A stretch of DNA of 64,000 bases from Rhizobium sp. Q54 (GTDB taxonomy: Bacteria; Pseudomonadota; Alphaproteobacteria; SHVZ01): assembly GCA_945871425.1 (NCBI GenBank), contig CAMBVS010000002.1:1-64000 (forward strand). The letters run 5' to 3'. The notes under the pieces were generated by a model. It was given only the letters and a program-made list of their open reading frames with translations. It ran no database searches and had not been told where the DNA came from. Shown in pieces: positions 7,803 to 16,594 of this stretch (position 1 is the first letter of the stretch; every line of letters starts with the position of its first letter). A program made the translations under genes and the position numbers.

Positions 7803-9611
7803 ATGTTCACCACCCGCCCCGAGATCCTCGGCACCTTCGGCGTCGTCGCCTCGACGCACTGGCTCGCCACCCAGACCGGCATGACCATCCTGGAGAAGGA
7901 CGGCAACGCCTTCGATGCCGCCGTCGCCACCGGCTTCGTCCTCCAGCTGGTCGAGCCGCATCTCAACGGCCCGGGCGGCGAGGTACCGATCATCCTGCAC
8001 CACGCCAAGACGCGGGCGACGCGGGTCCTCTGCGGCCAGGGCGTGGCCCCGGCGAAGGCGACGGTCGCGCACTACCGGAGCCTCGGGCTCGACCTGGTTC
8101 CCGGCACCGGGTTCCTGGCGGCGACCACGCCCGGATCCTTCGACGCTTGGATGCTGATGCTTCGGGACTACGGCACCAAGACGGTGCGCGACGTGCTCTC
8201 CCCGGTGATCGCCATGGCCGAGCGGGGCTATCCGCTGGTGCCGCGCATCCCCCAGGCGATCGAGGGCGTCGCCGAGATGTTCCGCAAGGAATGGCCGAGC
8301 TCGGCCGCTATCTACCTGCCGAACGACAGCGTGCCGAAGGCGGGAACGCTGTTCCGCAACCGCGACATGGCGGCCATGTATACGCGGATCGTCAAGGAGG
8401 CCGAGGCCGCCGGCGGCGACCGCGTCCGCCAGATCGAGGCCGCCCGCGCCGCCTTCTACAAGGGCTTCGTCGCGGACGCGATCGACAGGTTCGTCAGGAC
8501 CGAGGTGATGGACACCACCGGGCGCCGGAACGCCGGCCTGATGACCGCCGACGACCTCGCCGGATGGCAGGCCAGCTACGAACAGCCGCTGACCTATCAG
8601 TACGGCCGCTACACGGTGAGCAAATGCGGCACCTGGAGCCAGGGGCCGGTGCTGTTGCAGCAGCTCGCCATCCTGAAGCATCTCGGCATCGACGGCACCG
8701 ACCCGGTCGGCCCTGACTTCGTCCACAAGGTGGTCGAGGCGGCCAAGCTCGCCTTCGCCGACCGCGAGGCCTATTACGGCGACCCGAGCTTCGTGAACGT
8801 GCCGATCGAGACCCTGCTGAGCGAGGGGTACAATGCCGAGCGCGCCAAGCTGGTCGGCGACCGCGCCTCCTACGAGCTGGTCCCGGGCAAGATCGCAGGA
8901 TTCGACAACCGGATCGACTACGCGCTGGCCGCCGCGCAGCACCGGCCGAAGGACTTCGACCGCATCCTCGGCGCCGGCGAGCCGACCGTCCAGGGGCAGG
9001 ACAAGCCGCTGCATCTCCGCGGCGCCGCTGCCGGCGACACCTGCCATCTCGACGTCGTCGACCAGTGGGGCAACATGGTCTCGGCGACGCCGTCGGGCGG
9101 CTGGCTGTCGAGCTCGCCGACGATCCCGGGCCTAGGATTCCAGCTCGGCACCCGCGGCCAGATGTTCTGGCTGGACGAGTCCGCGCCCAATGGCCTGAAG
9201 CCCGGCAAGCGCCCGCGCACCACCCTCACCCCCTCCTTCGCCCATCGCGACGGCGAGGCCTATATGCCGTTCGGCACACCCGGCGGCGACCAGCAGGACC
9301 AGTGGCAGGTGATGTTCTTCCTGCACCATGTCCATCACGACATGAACCTGCAGGCGGCCATCGACTGCCCGGCCTTCCACACCGACCACTTCCCGAGTTC
9401 GTTCTATCCGCGCGGCGCCAAGCCTGGCCGCGTCGTCCTCGAGGGACGCTTCCCCAAGGCGACGGCGGACGCGCTGAAGGCCCGCGGCCACGATGTCGAG
9501 ATGGGCGCGGAATGGACCGAGGGCCGGCTCTCGGCCGCCGCCAAGGACGGCGAGATCCTCAAGGCCGGCGCCAACCCGCGCGGCATGCAGGGCTACGCCA
9601 TCGGCCGCTAA
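7803..9611 (+). CDS. gamma-glutamyltransferase family protein (GGT)
   Basis: A 602-residue Ntn-hydrolase of the GGT family. These are made as a proenzyme that cleaves itself before a threonine; here GDTCHLDVVDQWGNMVSATPS puts that Thr at residue 413. Other motifs are GNAFDAAVATGFVLQLVEPH, GQGVAPAKAT, and near the end FGTPGGDQQDQWQ. There is no signal peptide, so a cytoplasmic location is likely, unlike secreted E. coli GGT. The Cys after the catalytic Thr and the HLNGPGGEV loop indicate a GGT-like subclass whose donor may not be glutathione. ATG 7803 is preceded by cccgggag. A strong terminator follows. Confidence 0.85.
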   Translation: MFTTRPEILGTFGVVASTHWLATQTGMTILEKDGNAFDAAVATGFVLQLVEPHLNGPGGEVPIILHHAKTRATRVLCGQGVAPAKATVAHYRSLGLDLVPGTGFLAATTPGSFDAWMLMLRDYGTKTVRDVLSPVIAMAERGYPLVPRIPQAIEGVAEMFRKEWPSSAAIYLPNDSVPKAGTLFRNRDMAAMYTRIVKEAEAAGGDRVRQIEAARAAFYKGFVADAIDRFVRTEVMDTTGRRNAGLMTADDLAGWQASYEQPLTYQYGRYTVSKCGTWSQGPVLLQQLAILKHLGIDGTDPVGPDFVHKVVEAAKLAFADREAYYGDPSFVNVPIETLLSEGYNAERAKLVGDRASYELVPGKIAGFDNRIDYALAAAQHRPKDFDRILGAGEPTVQGQDKPLHLRGAAAGDTCHLDVVDQWGNMVSATPSGGWLSSSPTIPGLGFQLGTRGQMFWLDESAPNGLKPGKRPRTTLTPSFAHRDGEAYMPFGTPGGDQQDQWQVMFFLHHVHHDMNLQAAIDCPAFHTDHFPSSFYPRGAKPGRVVLEGRFPKATADALKARGHDVEMGAEWTEGRLSAAAKDGEILKAGANPRGMQGYAIGR

Positions 9612-9635
9612 CCCTGGCGGTTCGGCGATGGCGTC

Positions 9636-9662
9636 CTCTCCCCCGCCGGAGGCGGGGGAGAG
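9636..9662. repeat. perfect intergenic palindrome (CTCTCCCCCGCC)
   Basis: A 12-bp perfect stem, CTCTCCCCCGCC pairing with GGCGGGGGAGAG around a GGA loop, lies between the ggt stop and its terminator. A related CCTCTCCC/GGGAGAGG palindrome lies at 25738-25765, so this may be a dispersed palindromic repeat. Function unknown; it could protect the mRNA 3' end. Confidence 0.5.
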
Positions 9663-9698
9663 TTAGGGAGCGGGCCTCATATATCTCTGAAACGACGA

Positions 9699-9724
9699 GG
9701 GCCGCTCCGAGGAGCGGCCCTTTT
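9699..9724 (+). terminator. Rho-independent terminator after ggt
   Basis: Perfect stem GGGCCGCTC/GAGCGGCCC with CGAG loop, followed directly by TTTT then gcttg on the plus strand. It separates ggt from the convergent ridA-like gene, whose stop is 19 bp further on. Confidence 0.85.
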
Positions 9725-9742
9725 GCTTGATGATGCGTCGAT

Positions 9743-10312
9743 CTAGCGGCGACGCGCTTTCTTCGATGCCTTCTTTGCGGTCTTCTTCGGTGCCGGCTTC
9801 TTGGCCGGCCTCTTGGCCGCCTTCTTGGCGGCTTTCTTTACAACCTTCTTCGCCGGCTTCTTGGCCGGCGCCTTCTTCGCAGACTTGCGCGCGGCCGGCC
9901 TAGCAGCCGGCAGATCCCGCATCGCCACCGACTGCGCGGCGATCGCCTCGATCTCCACCAGATATTGCGGCCCGGCCAGGGCCTGGATCACCGCCAGCGT
10001 GGACGCCGGCTTGGCATCGCCGAAGACCCGTGTGCGGGCGGCGCGGAAGGCACCGAGATCGCCCGGGTTGATGATGTAGGAGTTCACCTTCACCAGGTCG
10101 GCGATGCCCATACCGTTGGCTTCGAGGATGGCGACGATGTTGCGGCAGACCTGCTCGGTCTGCGCCTCGACGCCTTCCTTCAACAGACCGTCGGGGCCGA
10201 TCCCGACCTGGCCCGAGATATAGAGGATGCGCGAGTGCGGCGGGATCTCGACCGAGTGGCTGTAGGCGCCGATCGGTGCCGCCACGGTCGGCGGATTGGT
10301 TGCACGGTTCAT
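9743..10312 (-). CDS. RidA family protein with a histone-H1-like Lys/Ala tail
   Basis: A 189-residue protein. Residues 1-125 are a YjgF/YER057c/RidA domain (IPPHSRILYISGQVGIGPDG, KVNSYIINPGDLGAF, GPQYLVEIEAIA), the fold that hydrolyses reactive enamine/imine intermediates; the usual active-site Arg (R-x-x-F in xVRVFVTD) is replaced by Ser/Tyr in the KVNSYI segment, so deaminase activity is uncertain. Residues 135-189 are almost entirely Lys, Ala, Pro and Arg in KKAPAKK-like repeats, as in bacterial histone H1-like proteins. ATG 10312 has GGGGAGG 6 nt upstream. It follows the serine hydrolase gene by 14 bp in the same operon. The tail suggests nucleic-acid or polyanion binding. Confidence 0.85.
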   Translation of the reverse strand: MNRATNPPTVAAPIGAYSHSVEIPPHSRILYISGQVGIGPDGLLKEGVEAQTEQVCRNIVAILEANGMGIADLVKVNSYIINPGDLGAFRAARTRVFGDAKPASTLAVIQALAGPQYLVEIEAIAAQSVAMRDLPAARPAARKSAKKAPAKKPAKKVVKKAAKKAAKRPAKKPAPKKTAKKASKKARRR

Positions 10313-10326
10313 GACTTTCCTCCCCG

Positions 10327-11985
10327 TTATTTGATGCGCTTGAAGACAAGGTCTCGGCAGCGGTTGCTGGACAGAACGAGCGCCGTCACCTTCCCCGCCC
10401 GATCGCGCCGGAACCGGGCCGAGGGTTTGGAGGTCCACTGCATGTGCGGCACCTCGTAGCGGAACGTGTCGGCCATCACCGCCTGCATCGCGGTCCAGGG
10501 TTCGGGATTGGCGTGGCCGACCGCGAGCTTGATCGCGAGATCCCTGCCGCGAACGGCGACCTCGTGGGTGGCGCCGGTCTCGGCGCACTGGTAGCGGCCT
10601 GCGAGTTCCTTCAGCTTGGCCGGTCCCGGCCGCTTCATCGGCGCCGGTTCCCAGGTCATCGGAAGGCCGCCATCGAGCATGCCCGGAAGCTTCTTCGGCT
10701 GGCCGTCCCCGACCGGGATCGGGCCGATGTCGATCAGGAAGTGACCGCCGGTCGTCGCCATGCGGCCGTCGCCGGTCGCCTCCAGGCGCTCCTCGCCGCC
10801 GAGCGTGCCGCCGAAGAGGACGCCGTCCTTCAGCTTGAGCTCGAGCGTGTAGCCGGTCGCCTTGTCGACATAGGTTCCGACCAGACGGTCCAGGCCCGCC
10901 GGCGCCTTCGGCAGCGGCTTCGCCCGCTCGCCGAGCACGATGCCGCCGATCTGGCGGGAGAGCTGGTAGGGAACCATGTCCTCGCGGTTGGAGAGGATGA
11001 TGGTGCCGAGGTCGATCTCGGGGAAGCGCATGAAATGCGTCTTGAACCCGGGAAGGCTGCCGCCATGCCCGAAGGTCTTGAAGCCGCGATAGGGAACGGT
11101 GGTGAGGCCGAGATTGTAGTCGAGAACGCGGCCGTTGGTGAGCTTGCCCGGCTGCAGCAGGTCCAGCAGCAGACCCTTGCGGAAAGGCCCGCCGTCGCGG
11201 AAGGCCTGGTGCCATTTCAACATGTCGGCGAGGCAGGAGACGATGCCCCCGGAGCCCGAGTAGTTCATGCCGTAGATGCCGCGGCGGGCCTTGCCGTCGG
11301 AGTCGAACCAGTATCCGCCCGCCATCTCCATGTCGACTTCGCTCTGGTCGTTGGCGAGCCGGGTGCGGTCCATTCCGAGCGGCCCGAAGAGACGGCGTTG
11401 CAGGGACTCGGCGAGCGAGCAGCCGTCCTTCCGCTCGATCGCCACCTGCACCAGGCGGTAGTTGGTGTTGCAGTAGGAGATCTGGCGGGACGGCGGGAAG
11501 TTGAGCGTCTCGAGGCGGCAGGAGAGATCCATCAGCTGCTCGGCCCGCACATTCGCCGTGCTCGGGCTGCCGGACAGCGTCATCGCCTCGCCGAGATCGC
11601 GGATGCCGCTGGTCATGGTCAGCATCTGGCGGATGCTGACCTGCCTCGACCACGGCTTGAGCTCGGGGACGTGCCTGCCGATCTTGTCGTCGAGCTTCAG
11701 CTTGCCTTCGTCCTGAAGCATGAGGGCAACGGTCGAGAGGAAGTGCTTGGTGACCGAGGCGATGCGATAACGGGTGGTCGGCATGTGCCGGATGCCGTGC
11801 TCGATCACCGCCTCGCCGTAACCGCGCTGATGGATGACCTCGCCGTCCTTGACGACGGCGACCAGCGCGCCCGGCGTCGCCGGCTTGTCCCACTGCGCGA
11901 GGAGCCGGTCGATCGCGTCCGAATAAGCGCCGCGCACCTCGTCCTTGCCCGCGCTCGCGGGCGGGAGCTTCAGCGCAACGGACAT
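10327..11985 (-). CDS. serine beta-lactamase-fold hydrolase, D-aminopeptidase-like
   Basis: A 552-residue protein of the class C beta-lactamase/DD-peptidase family. Catalytic motifs are SVTK (S77, K80), YCN (Y171-N173) and GHGG near residue 305. The last ~200 residues form extra beta-rich domains (LVGTYVDKATGYTLELKLKDG, LAGRYQCAETGATHEVAVRG) like the lipocalin-type domains B and C of the D-aminopeptidase DAP. There is no signal peptide. It would release N-terminal D-residues or hydrolyse small esters or amides. ATG 11985 has GGGAGG 5 nt upstream. It is first gene of the unit with the RidA-like protein and near the D-glutamate genes, which favours a role with D-amino-acid peptides. Confidence 0.8.
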   Translation of the reverse strand: MSVALKLPPASAGKDEVRGAYSDAIDRLLAQWDKPATPGALVAVVKDGEVIHQRGYGEAVIEHGIRHMPTTRYRIASVTKHFLSTVALMLQDEGKLKLDDKIGRHVPELKPWSRQVSIRQMLTMTSGIRDLGEAMTLSGSPSTANVRAEQLMDLSCRLETLNFPPSRQISYCNTNYRLVQVAIERKDGCSLAESLQRRLFGPLGMDRTRLANDQSEVDMEMAGGYWFDSDGKARRGIYGMNYSGSGGIVSCLADMLKWHQAFRDGGPFRKGLLLDLLQPGKLTNGRVLDYNLGLTTVPYRGFKTFGHGGSLPGFKTHFMRFPEIDLGTIILSNREDMVPYQLSRQIGGIVLGERAKPLPKAPAGLDRLVGTYVDKATGYTLELKLKDGVLFGGTLGGEERLEATGDGRMATTGGHFLIDIGPIPVGDGQPKKLPGMLDGGLPMTWEPAPMKRPGPAKLKELAGRYQCAETGATHEVAVRGRDLAIKLAVGHANPEPWTAMQAVMADTFRYEVPHMQWTSKPSARFRRDRAGKVTALVLSSNRCRDLVFKRIK

Positions 11986-12092
11986 GGATTCCTCCCGGTC
12001 GAACGGGCGCCAATACAGGGGCGCCGCACATGAGCCTTCCGGATGGTGCCTTGCCACGCCAGGGCGGTCAAATTCCGGGAAGCGAGAGATCG

Positions 12093-13013
12093 CTATGGCC
12101 TCACGGCGATGTGTTCGACCAACCGTTGGGCCAGCGCGCGGTGCCCGCCTCGATTGAGATGCACCAGATCGAAGAAGAGCGTCCCCGGAAAGGCTTCGGT
12201 CAGATCCAGGCAAACGACACCGGCTGCCCGGCAGGCCTCAAGTGTGACCTGAACAATGCGACGATACTCACCTACGTCGATGCCGTAGTGAGTCGCCATC
12301 GACTGCGTCACGACAGCCGTCGAGAACAAGATCACATGATCCGAAACCCTTCGCGCTTCCGCGATCATCTCCCGCAAGGCGGCGAGATAGCGCGTCAATC
12401 GCACTTCGTCTAGAGTGTAGTCTTCCTTGCGAGTATCCTGGTAAACGAAAAACTGGTTGTCGGGAACGCCTGCGAAGCGAAGAGACTCGTCGAATACCCC
12501 GAACGAAACCAAGCGCTGCAAATTCATGAAATAAATGGCAGGAGGAACCGCAAGCGGGCCAAGCCGTTCATCCTCGTCCCCAGAAAAATCGTTGAACTTG
12601 AAGCTGATGACGAGGTAGTTCGGCCTGACTCCATTCTTCGCGATACGATTGATGATGGCGCGAACATCCGTAACGGTACCGGCCTGGACCGCGAGGTTGA
12701 AGACCCGATAGGCAGGACGAGCCTCCTGGATGCGGGCCGATACGATCTCCCCCTCCGGTAGTCCGAAGCCGTAGGGCTGGGAATCGCCGAGGACGACGAT
12801 GAGTGGCTTCGCGCTTCCCGTCATCCGCCGGGCGATGAACCAGTCGATGAAGCCCAAGCGATAGACCTTGTCGACTCTTCTCACATTGGCTGGCTTGGAT
12901 GACTCCTCGGCCTTCCGGAACAGGAGCTGGTCGCCGACCGCGCCCGCAACAGCGAGCATCGCCACTATGGCGACAAGCACTAGGACCAGATATCTGCCGA
13001 AGCGGTGTGCCAT
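12093..13013 (-). CDS. SGNH hydrolase with an N-terminal membrane anchor
   Basis: A 306-residue protein with one hydrophobic helix at residues 7-27 and a periplasmic SGNH domain. The nucleophile motif is VVLGDSQPYGFG and the Asp/His pair is in FFDLVHLN. Its ATG overlaps the MBOAT stop by 1 nt (TGATG), and the MBOAT+SGNH combination is the standard layout for O-acetylation of a polysaccharide or lipid: the MBOAT moves the acyl group across the membrane and the SGNH partner transfers it. The acceptor is unknown. Base composition is clearly lower in G+C than nearby genes. Confidence 0.8.
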   Translation of the reverse strand: MAHRFGRYLVLVLVAIVAMLAVAGAVGDQLLFRKAEESSKPANVRRVDKVYRLGFIDWFIARRMTGSAKPLIVVLGDSQPYGFGLPEGEIVSARIQEARPAYRVFNLAVQAGTVTDVRAIINRIAKNGVRPNYLVISFKFNDFSGDEDERLGPLAVPPAIYFMNLQRLVSFGVFDESLRFAGVPDNQFFVYQDTRKEDYTLDEVRLTRYLAALREMIAEARRVSDHVILFSTAVVTQSMATHYGIDVGEYRRIVQVTLEACRAAGVVCLDLTEAFPGTLFFDLVHLNRGGHRALAQRLVEHIAVRP

Positions 13014-14503
13014 CAGAAGTTAAAGTAGATAAATTCCGAGTAGCGGCTGCCCATGAAGGACACCGAGACGTAGAGGAGCGCCGATATCGTCAGAGCCCAG
13101 AAGAGGTTCGGCGACCAAGCCAGGCGGGCGAGCAAGGGATTTTCTGGGAGGCGCGGCACAAGGAAGCCGGAAAGGGCGGCCTTCATGACCTGTTGGGTGT
13201 TGGGAAGCATGATGCAGACGACAACGAGGCCTGCCAGAAACAGCAACACCTGATAGCCCTCTCCCTGCGCGCCGCCACGGTCGACGGTCCACGCGTTGCC
13301 CCATGCCATCGCCTTGAGCATCATTGCAGCGCCATCGACGGTCTTGGCGCGGAAGAGGACCCAGGCGACGACCACCGCGACGAAGGTCGCCGCCCAGGAC
13401 AGAATGTGGGCGACCGGTCCAGGCATGACTTGCCTGCGGTCCCCGAACAGCCCCCGCCAAAGATGGTTTACCATGAGAAAGACACCGTGAAGCGCCCCCC
13501 ACAAGACAAAGGTCCAACCGGCCCCATGCCATAGGCCGCCGAGCACCATGACGATGAGGATGTTGAGGTAGCGTCGAGCCGGATGGCGGCGGTTGCCGCC
13601 CAGAGGCAGGTAGAGGTACTCCCGCAGGAACCTGGATAGCGTCATGTGCCAGCGACGCCAAAAATCGATGATCGAGGTCGCCTTGTAGGGTGAATCGAAG
13701 TTCAGCGGCAAACGGAACCCGAAGAGCAAGGCCAGCCCGATGGCCATGTCGGAGTACCCGGAGAAATCGAAATAGATCTGAAGCGTGTAGGCTACCGCAC
13801 CGCCCCAGGCCTCGATCACAGAAAGTGGCGCCCCCTTCTCCGCCGCGCCGAAGACGTCGGTCGCGTAACCGGCAACGGAGTCCGCGATCATCACCTTCTT
13901 GAGCAGCCCGAATGCGAACATCGCGGTACCGCAGGCCACATGCTGGAACCACCACTCCGGCGTATGAGGCTCCCGATGATTCGGAAGCTGACTCAGCAGA
14001 TCATTCTTCAGCACGATCGGGCCAGCGATGAGGTGAGGGAAGAAAGCGATGAAGAACGCGTAGTGGATGAAGTTCCGCTCCGGCGGCTGGCCTCGATAGC
14101 AGTCGACGAGATAGGCGATCTGCTGAAAGGTGAAGAACGAGATCGCCAGGGGCAGCGTGACCTGCAGAGCCACCGGCCAACCGGTGAGCGCAGTCAGGTT
14201 CATCGCAACGAAGGAAGCGTATTTGAAATAGCCGATGATCGATAAGTTGAAGACGAGACCGGCAATCAGCTTGAGAGTCCGGCCACCCGCATTGTTGGAG
14301 AACGACAGACCGAGGCCGTAGTTGACCGCGATCGAGCCGAGGAGCAGCGGAACACTGAGGGCGTTCCAGTATCCATAGAAGCCGAGCGAAACGACCAGGA
14401 GCCAGCCGATCACGGCTCCCGGCGCCACCCATCGAAGGAGGTAGAAACCGGCCAGGGCGAGCGGAAGGAAGCCAAAAAAGAAGGGGTAGGAGTTGAAAAG
14501 CAC
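13013..14503 (-). CDS. MBOAT family O-acyltransferase (AlgI/DltB-like)
   Basis: A 496-residue multi-pass membrane protein. It starts MLFNSYPFFFGFLPLALAGF, typical of AlgI-like MBOATs, and contains FDFSGYSDMAIGLALLFGFRLPLNF, FWRRWHMTLSRFLREYLYLPLGG and GGLWHGAGWTFVLWGALHG with the catalytic His. It passes an acetyl or other acyl group from the cytoplasm to the periplasmic SGNH partner encoded next. The start is GTG (14503). No alginate, cellulose or other exopolysaccharide synthase is in the window. The pair is lower in G+C than its flanks, consistent with acquisition by transfer. Confidence 0.9.
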   Translation of the reverse strand: MLFNSYPFFFGFLPLALAGFYLLRWVAPGAVIGWLLVVSLGFYGYWNALSVPLLLGSIAVNYGLGLSFSNNAGGRTLKLIAGLVFNLSIIGYFKYASFVAMNLTALTGWPVALQVTLPLAISFFTFQQIAYLVDCYRGQPPERNFIHYAFFIAFFPHLIAGPIVLKNDLLSQLPNHREPHTPEWWFQHVACGTAMFAFGLLKKVMIADSVAGYATDVFGAAEKGAPLSVIEAWGGAVAYTLQIYFDFSGYSDMAIGLALLFGFRLPLNFDSPYKATSIIDFWRRWHMTLSRFLREYLYLPLGGNRRHPARRYLNILIVMVLGGLWHGAGWTFVLWGALHGVFLMVNHLWRGLFGDRRQVMPGPVAHILSWAATFVAVVVAWVLFRAKTVDGAAMMLKAMAWGNAWTVDRGGAQGEGYQVLLFLAGLVVVCIMLPNTQQVMKAALSGFLVPRLPENPLLARLAWSPNLFWALTISALLYVSVSFMGSRYSEFIYFNF

Positions 14504-14594
14504 TTATCCGCCAACCTTGGATGCCGTCCGGGACAGCTACGGGAGCCGGCGCGACCGCCGGCCGTCCGCAGTCTTATGGCCCTTGCGCCGCCAG

Positions 14595-15089
14595 TCAAAC
14601 GCCGAGCGTGTCGCGAAGCTGCCGGATCAGCTCGGCCGGCGGCTTTCCGATGTCGAGCATGATCGCGCCCGACGGTTCCTCCAGCGTGGCGAACTGGCTC
14701 GGCAGCAGCGTCGGCGGCATGTATTCGTGCCGACGGCTCGACACCCTGGATCCGACCAGCTCGGGCGTGCCCTTGAGATAGGCGAAGGCGACCTCGGGCC
14801 GGCTGGCCGACAGCCGCTCGCGGTAGGCCTGCTTCAAGGCCGAGCAGGCGAGCACGGTCGGGCGGTCGGTCGCGATCCACTCGCCGATCGCCCGCGCGAG
14901 CGCGTCGAGCCAGGGCCAGCGGTCGGCGTCGTCGAGCGGCCGGCCGCTCCGCATCTTCTCGACATTGGCCGGCGGGTGCCAGCGGTCGCCCTCCTCGAAG
15001 GCCCAGCCGACCGCTTCGGCGAAGCCGCGGCCGACCGTGGTCTTGCCGGAGCCCGAGACGCCCATGAGAACGACTACCTTGATGCTCAC
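14595..15089 (-). CDS. gntK: gluconokinase
   Basis: A 164-residue kinase making 6-phosphogluconate from gluconate and ATP. It has the P-loop GVSGSGKTTVG, the gluconate-binding EGDRWHPPANVEKMRSGRPLDD region and the LACSALKQAYRERL motif, all standard for GntK. GTG 15089 overlaps the gnd stop by 4 nt (GTGA), so I chose it over the TTG two codons earlier. With gnd it forms a short gluconate-to-pentose-phosphate branch. Length is normal. Confidence 0.9.
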   Translation of the reverse strand: MSIKVVVLMGVSGSGKTTVGRGFAEAVGWAFEEGDRWHPPANVEKMRSGRPLDDADRWPWLDALARAIGEWIATDRPTVLACSALKQAYRERLSASRPEVAFAYLKGTPELVGSRVSSRRHEYMPPTLLPSQFATLEEPSGAIMLDIGKPPAELIRQLRDTLGV

Positions 15090-16465
15090 GACCAATCCGC
15101 ATGGTGCATGCCCGGACGGTCGACCCGCTCGAAGCCATGGGCGCCGAAGCCGTCGCGCATCGCCTGGATCATCGCGGTCGAGCCGCGCGCGGTCCTGAGC
15201 GCATCGAGATAGGCGAGCGACGATGAGAGCGCCGGCGCGGCGATACCGTTGGCGGCGGCGAAGGCTACGACACGGCGCCAGCCGGGTTCGCAGGCCGTCA
15301 GCGTCGCCTTGAAACGGGGCGCCAGCAGCAGGTTGGCGAGATCCGGTTCGTCGCCATAGGCGGCCGCGATGTCGGTGAGGAAGCGGGCACGGAGGATGCA
15401 GCCGGCCTGCCAGACCCGCGCCGCCCGGGCGAGGTCGCCGACCCAGCCATGCGCCGCGACGCCGGCGCGGATCAGCTGGAAGCCCTGGGCATAGCAGACC
15501 AGCGTCGAGGCGAAGAGCGCATCGCCGAGATCGGCGCGCACCGCGGCGTCGCCCTTTCGGTCCGGCGCGCCCAATCGGGCGACCGCGTCCTTGCGCTCGG
15601 CCGCGCCCGAGACCGTGCGGGCGAAGACCGCTTCAGAAAGCGTGGGAACGGCGACGCCGAGCGACAGCGCCGCCTCGATCGCCCAGCCGCCGGTGCCCTT
15701 CTGCCCGGCGCGGTCGGAGATCACGTCCAGCAACGGTTTTCCAGTCTCGCGGTCGGAGCGGCCGAGCACGTTCGCGGTCAGCTCAAGAAGATAGGAGGCA
15801 CGCTCGCCCCGCGCCCACCCCTCGGCCTCTATGCGCATCTCGGGAAAGGAGAGCCCGAGCCCGCGCTGCAGGAGCTGCACGGCCTCGGCGATCGCCTGCA
15901 TGACGCCGTACTCGATGGCGTTGTGCGACATCTTGACGAAGTGGCCGCCGGCATCCGGCCCGAACCAGTCGGCGCAGGGTTGGCCGTCGGCACGGGCGGC
16001 GATGGCGTCGAGCCAGGGACGGATGCGGCCATAGGCGGCCTCGGTACCGCCCGACATCAGCGCCGGGCCATGGCGCGCGCCGTCCTCGCCGCCGGAGACA
16101 CCGAGGCCGACGAAGTCGAGCCCCGCCGTCGCCAGGTCGGCGGTCCGTCGCCGCGTGTCCCGCCAGTCGGAATTGCCGCCATCGACGATCATGTCGCCCG
16201 GCGACAGATGAGCACGAAGGTCGGCGGTGGCAGACTCGACCGGGCCGCCGGCATTGACCATCAGCAGCACGGTCCGGGGCGCCGGCAGGCGAGCGATCAG
16301 CGCGCCGATATCGGCGACGATAACCAGGCGGGAATCCGCCGCGAGGCGCGACCGCGCCGCAGCATCGCGGTCGAACACGACCACCGTGACGCCCCGATCC
16401 GCGAGGTTCTGCGCCAGGGCGCCGCCCATCACGCCGGCGCCGATCAGTCCCAATGTCATCGCCAT
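15086..16465 (-). CDS. gnd: 6-phosphogluconate dehydrogenase, decarboxylating
   Basis: A 459-residue NADP-dependent dehydrogenase that turns 6-phosphogluconate into ribulose 5-phosphate and CO2. Visible are the Rossmann motif GLIGAGVMGGALAQNLADRG, the substrate motif DGGNSDWRDTRRR, FVGLGVSGGEDGARHGP and the catalytic GGHFVKMSHNAIEYGVMQ with Lys. KGTGGWAIEAALSLGVAVPT matches the C-terminal helical domain. ATG 16465 is used; a second in-frame ATG lies 6 nt downstream. It is the first gene of the gnd-gntK operon. Confidence 0.9.
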   Translation of the reverse strand: MAMTLGLIGAGVMGGALAQNLADRGVTVVVFDRDAAARSRLAADSRLVIVADIGALIARLPAPRTVLLMVNAGGPVESATADLRAHLSPGDMIVDGGNSDWRDTRRRTADLATAGLDFVGLGVSGGEDGARHGPALMSGGTEAAYGRIRPWLDAIAARADGQPCADWFGPDAGGHFVKMSHNAIEYGVMQAIAEAVQLLQRGLGLSFPEMRIEAEGWARGERASYLLELTANVLGRSDRETGKPLLDVISDRAGQKGTGGWAIEAALSLGVAVPTLSEAVFARTVSGAAERKDAVARLGAPDRKGDAAVRADLGDALFASTLVCYAQGFQLIRAGVAAHGWVGDLARAARVWQAGCILRARFLTDIAAAYGDEPDLANLLLAPRFKATLTACEPGWRRVVAFAAANGIAAPALSSSLAYLDALRTARGSTAMIQAMRDGFGAHGFERVDRPGMHHADWS

Positions 16466-16594
16466 ATCCGTTGGTTACCCGGTATCGGCCAATGCCGCAA
16501 GGCGGGCCATTTGCCAGTGCGAGACGCCCTTGCGAAATCGCAGTGCGAGACGACCGGCTTGCGGCCGTGCTCGTCCTGCGCCGAGAATTCCCCA

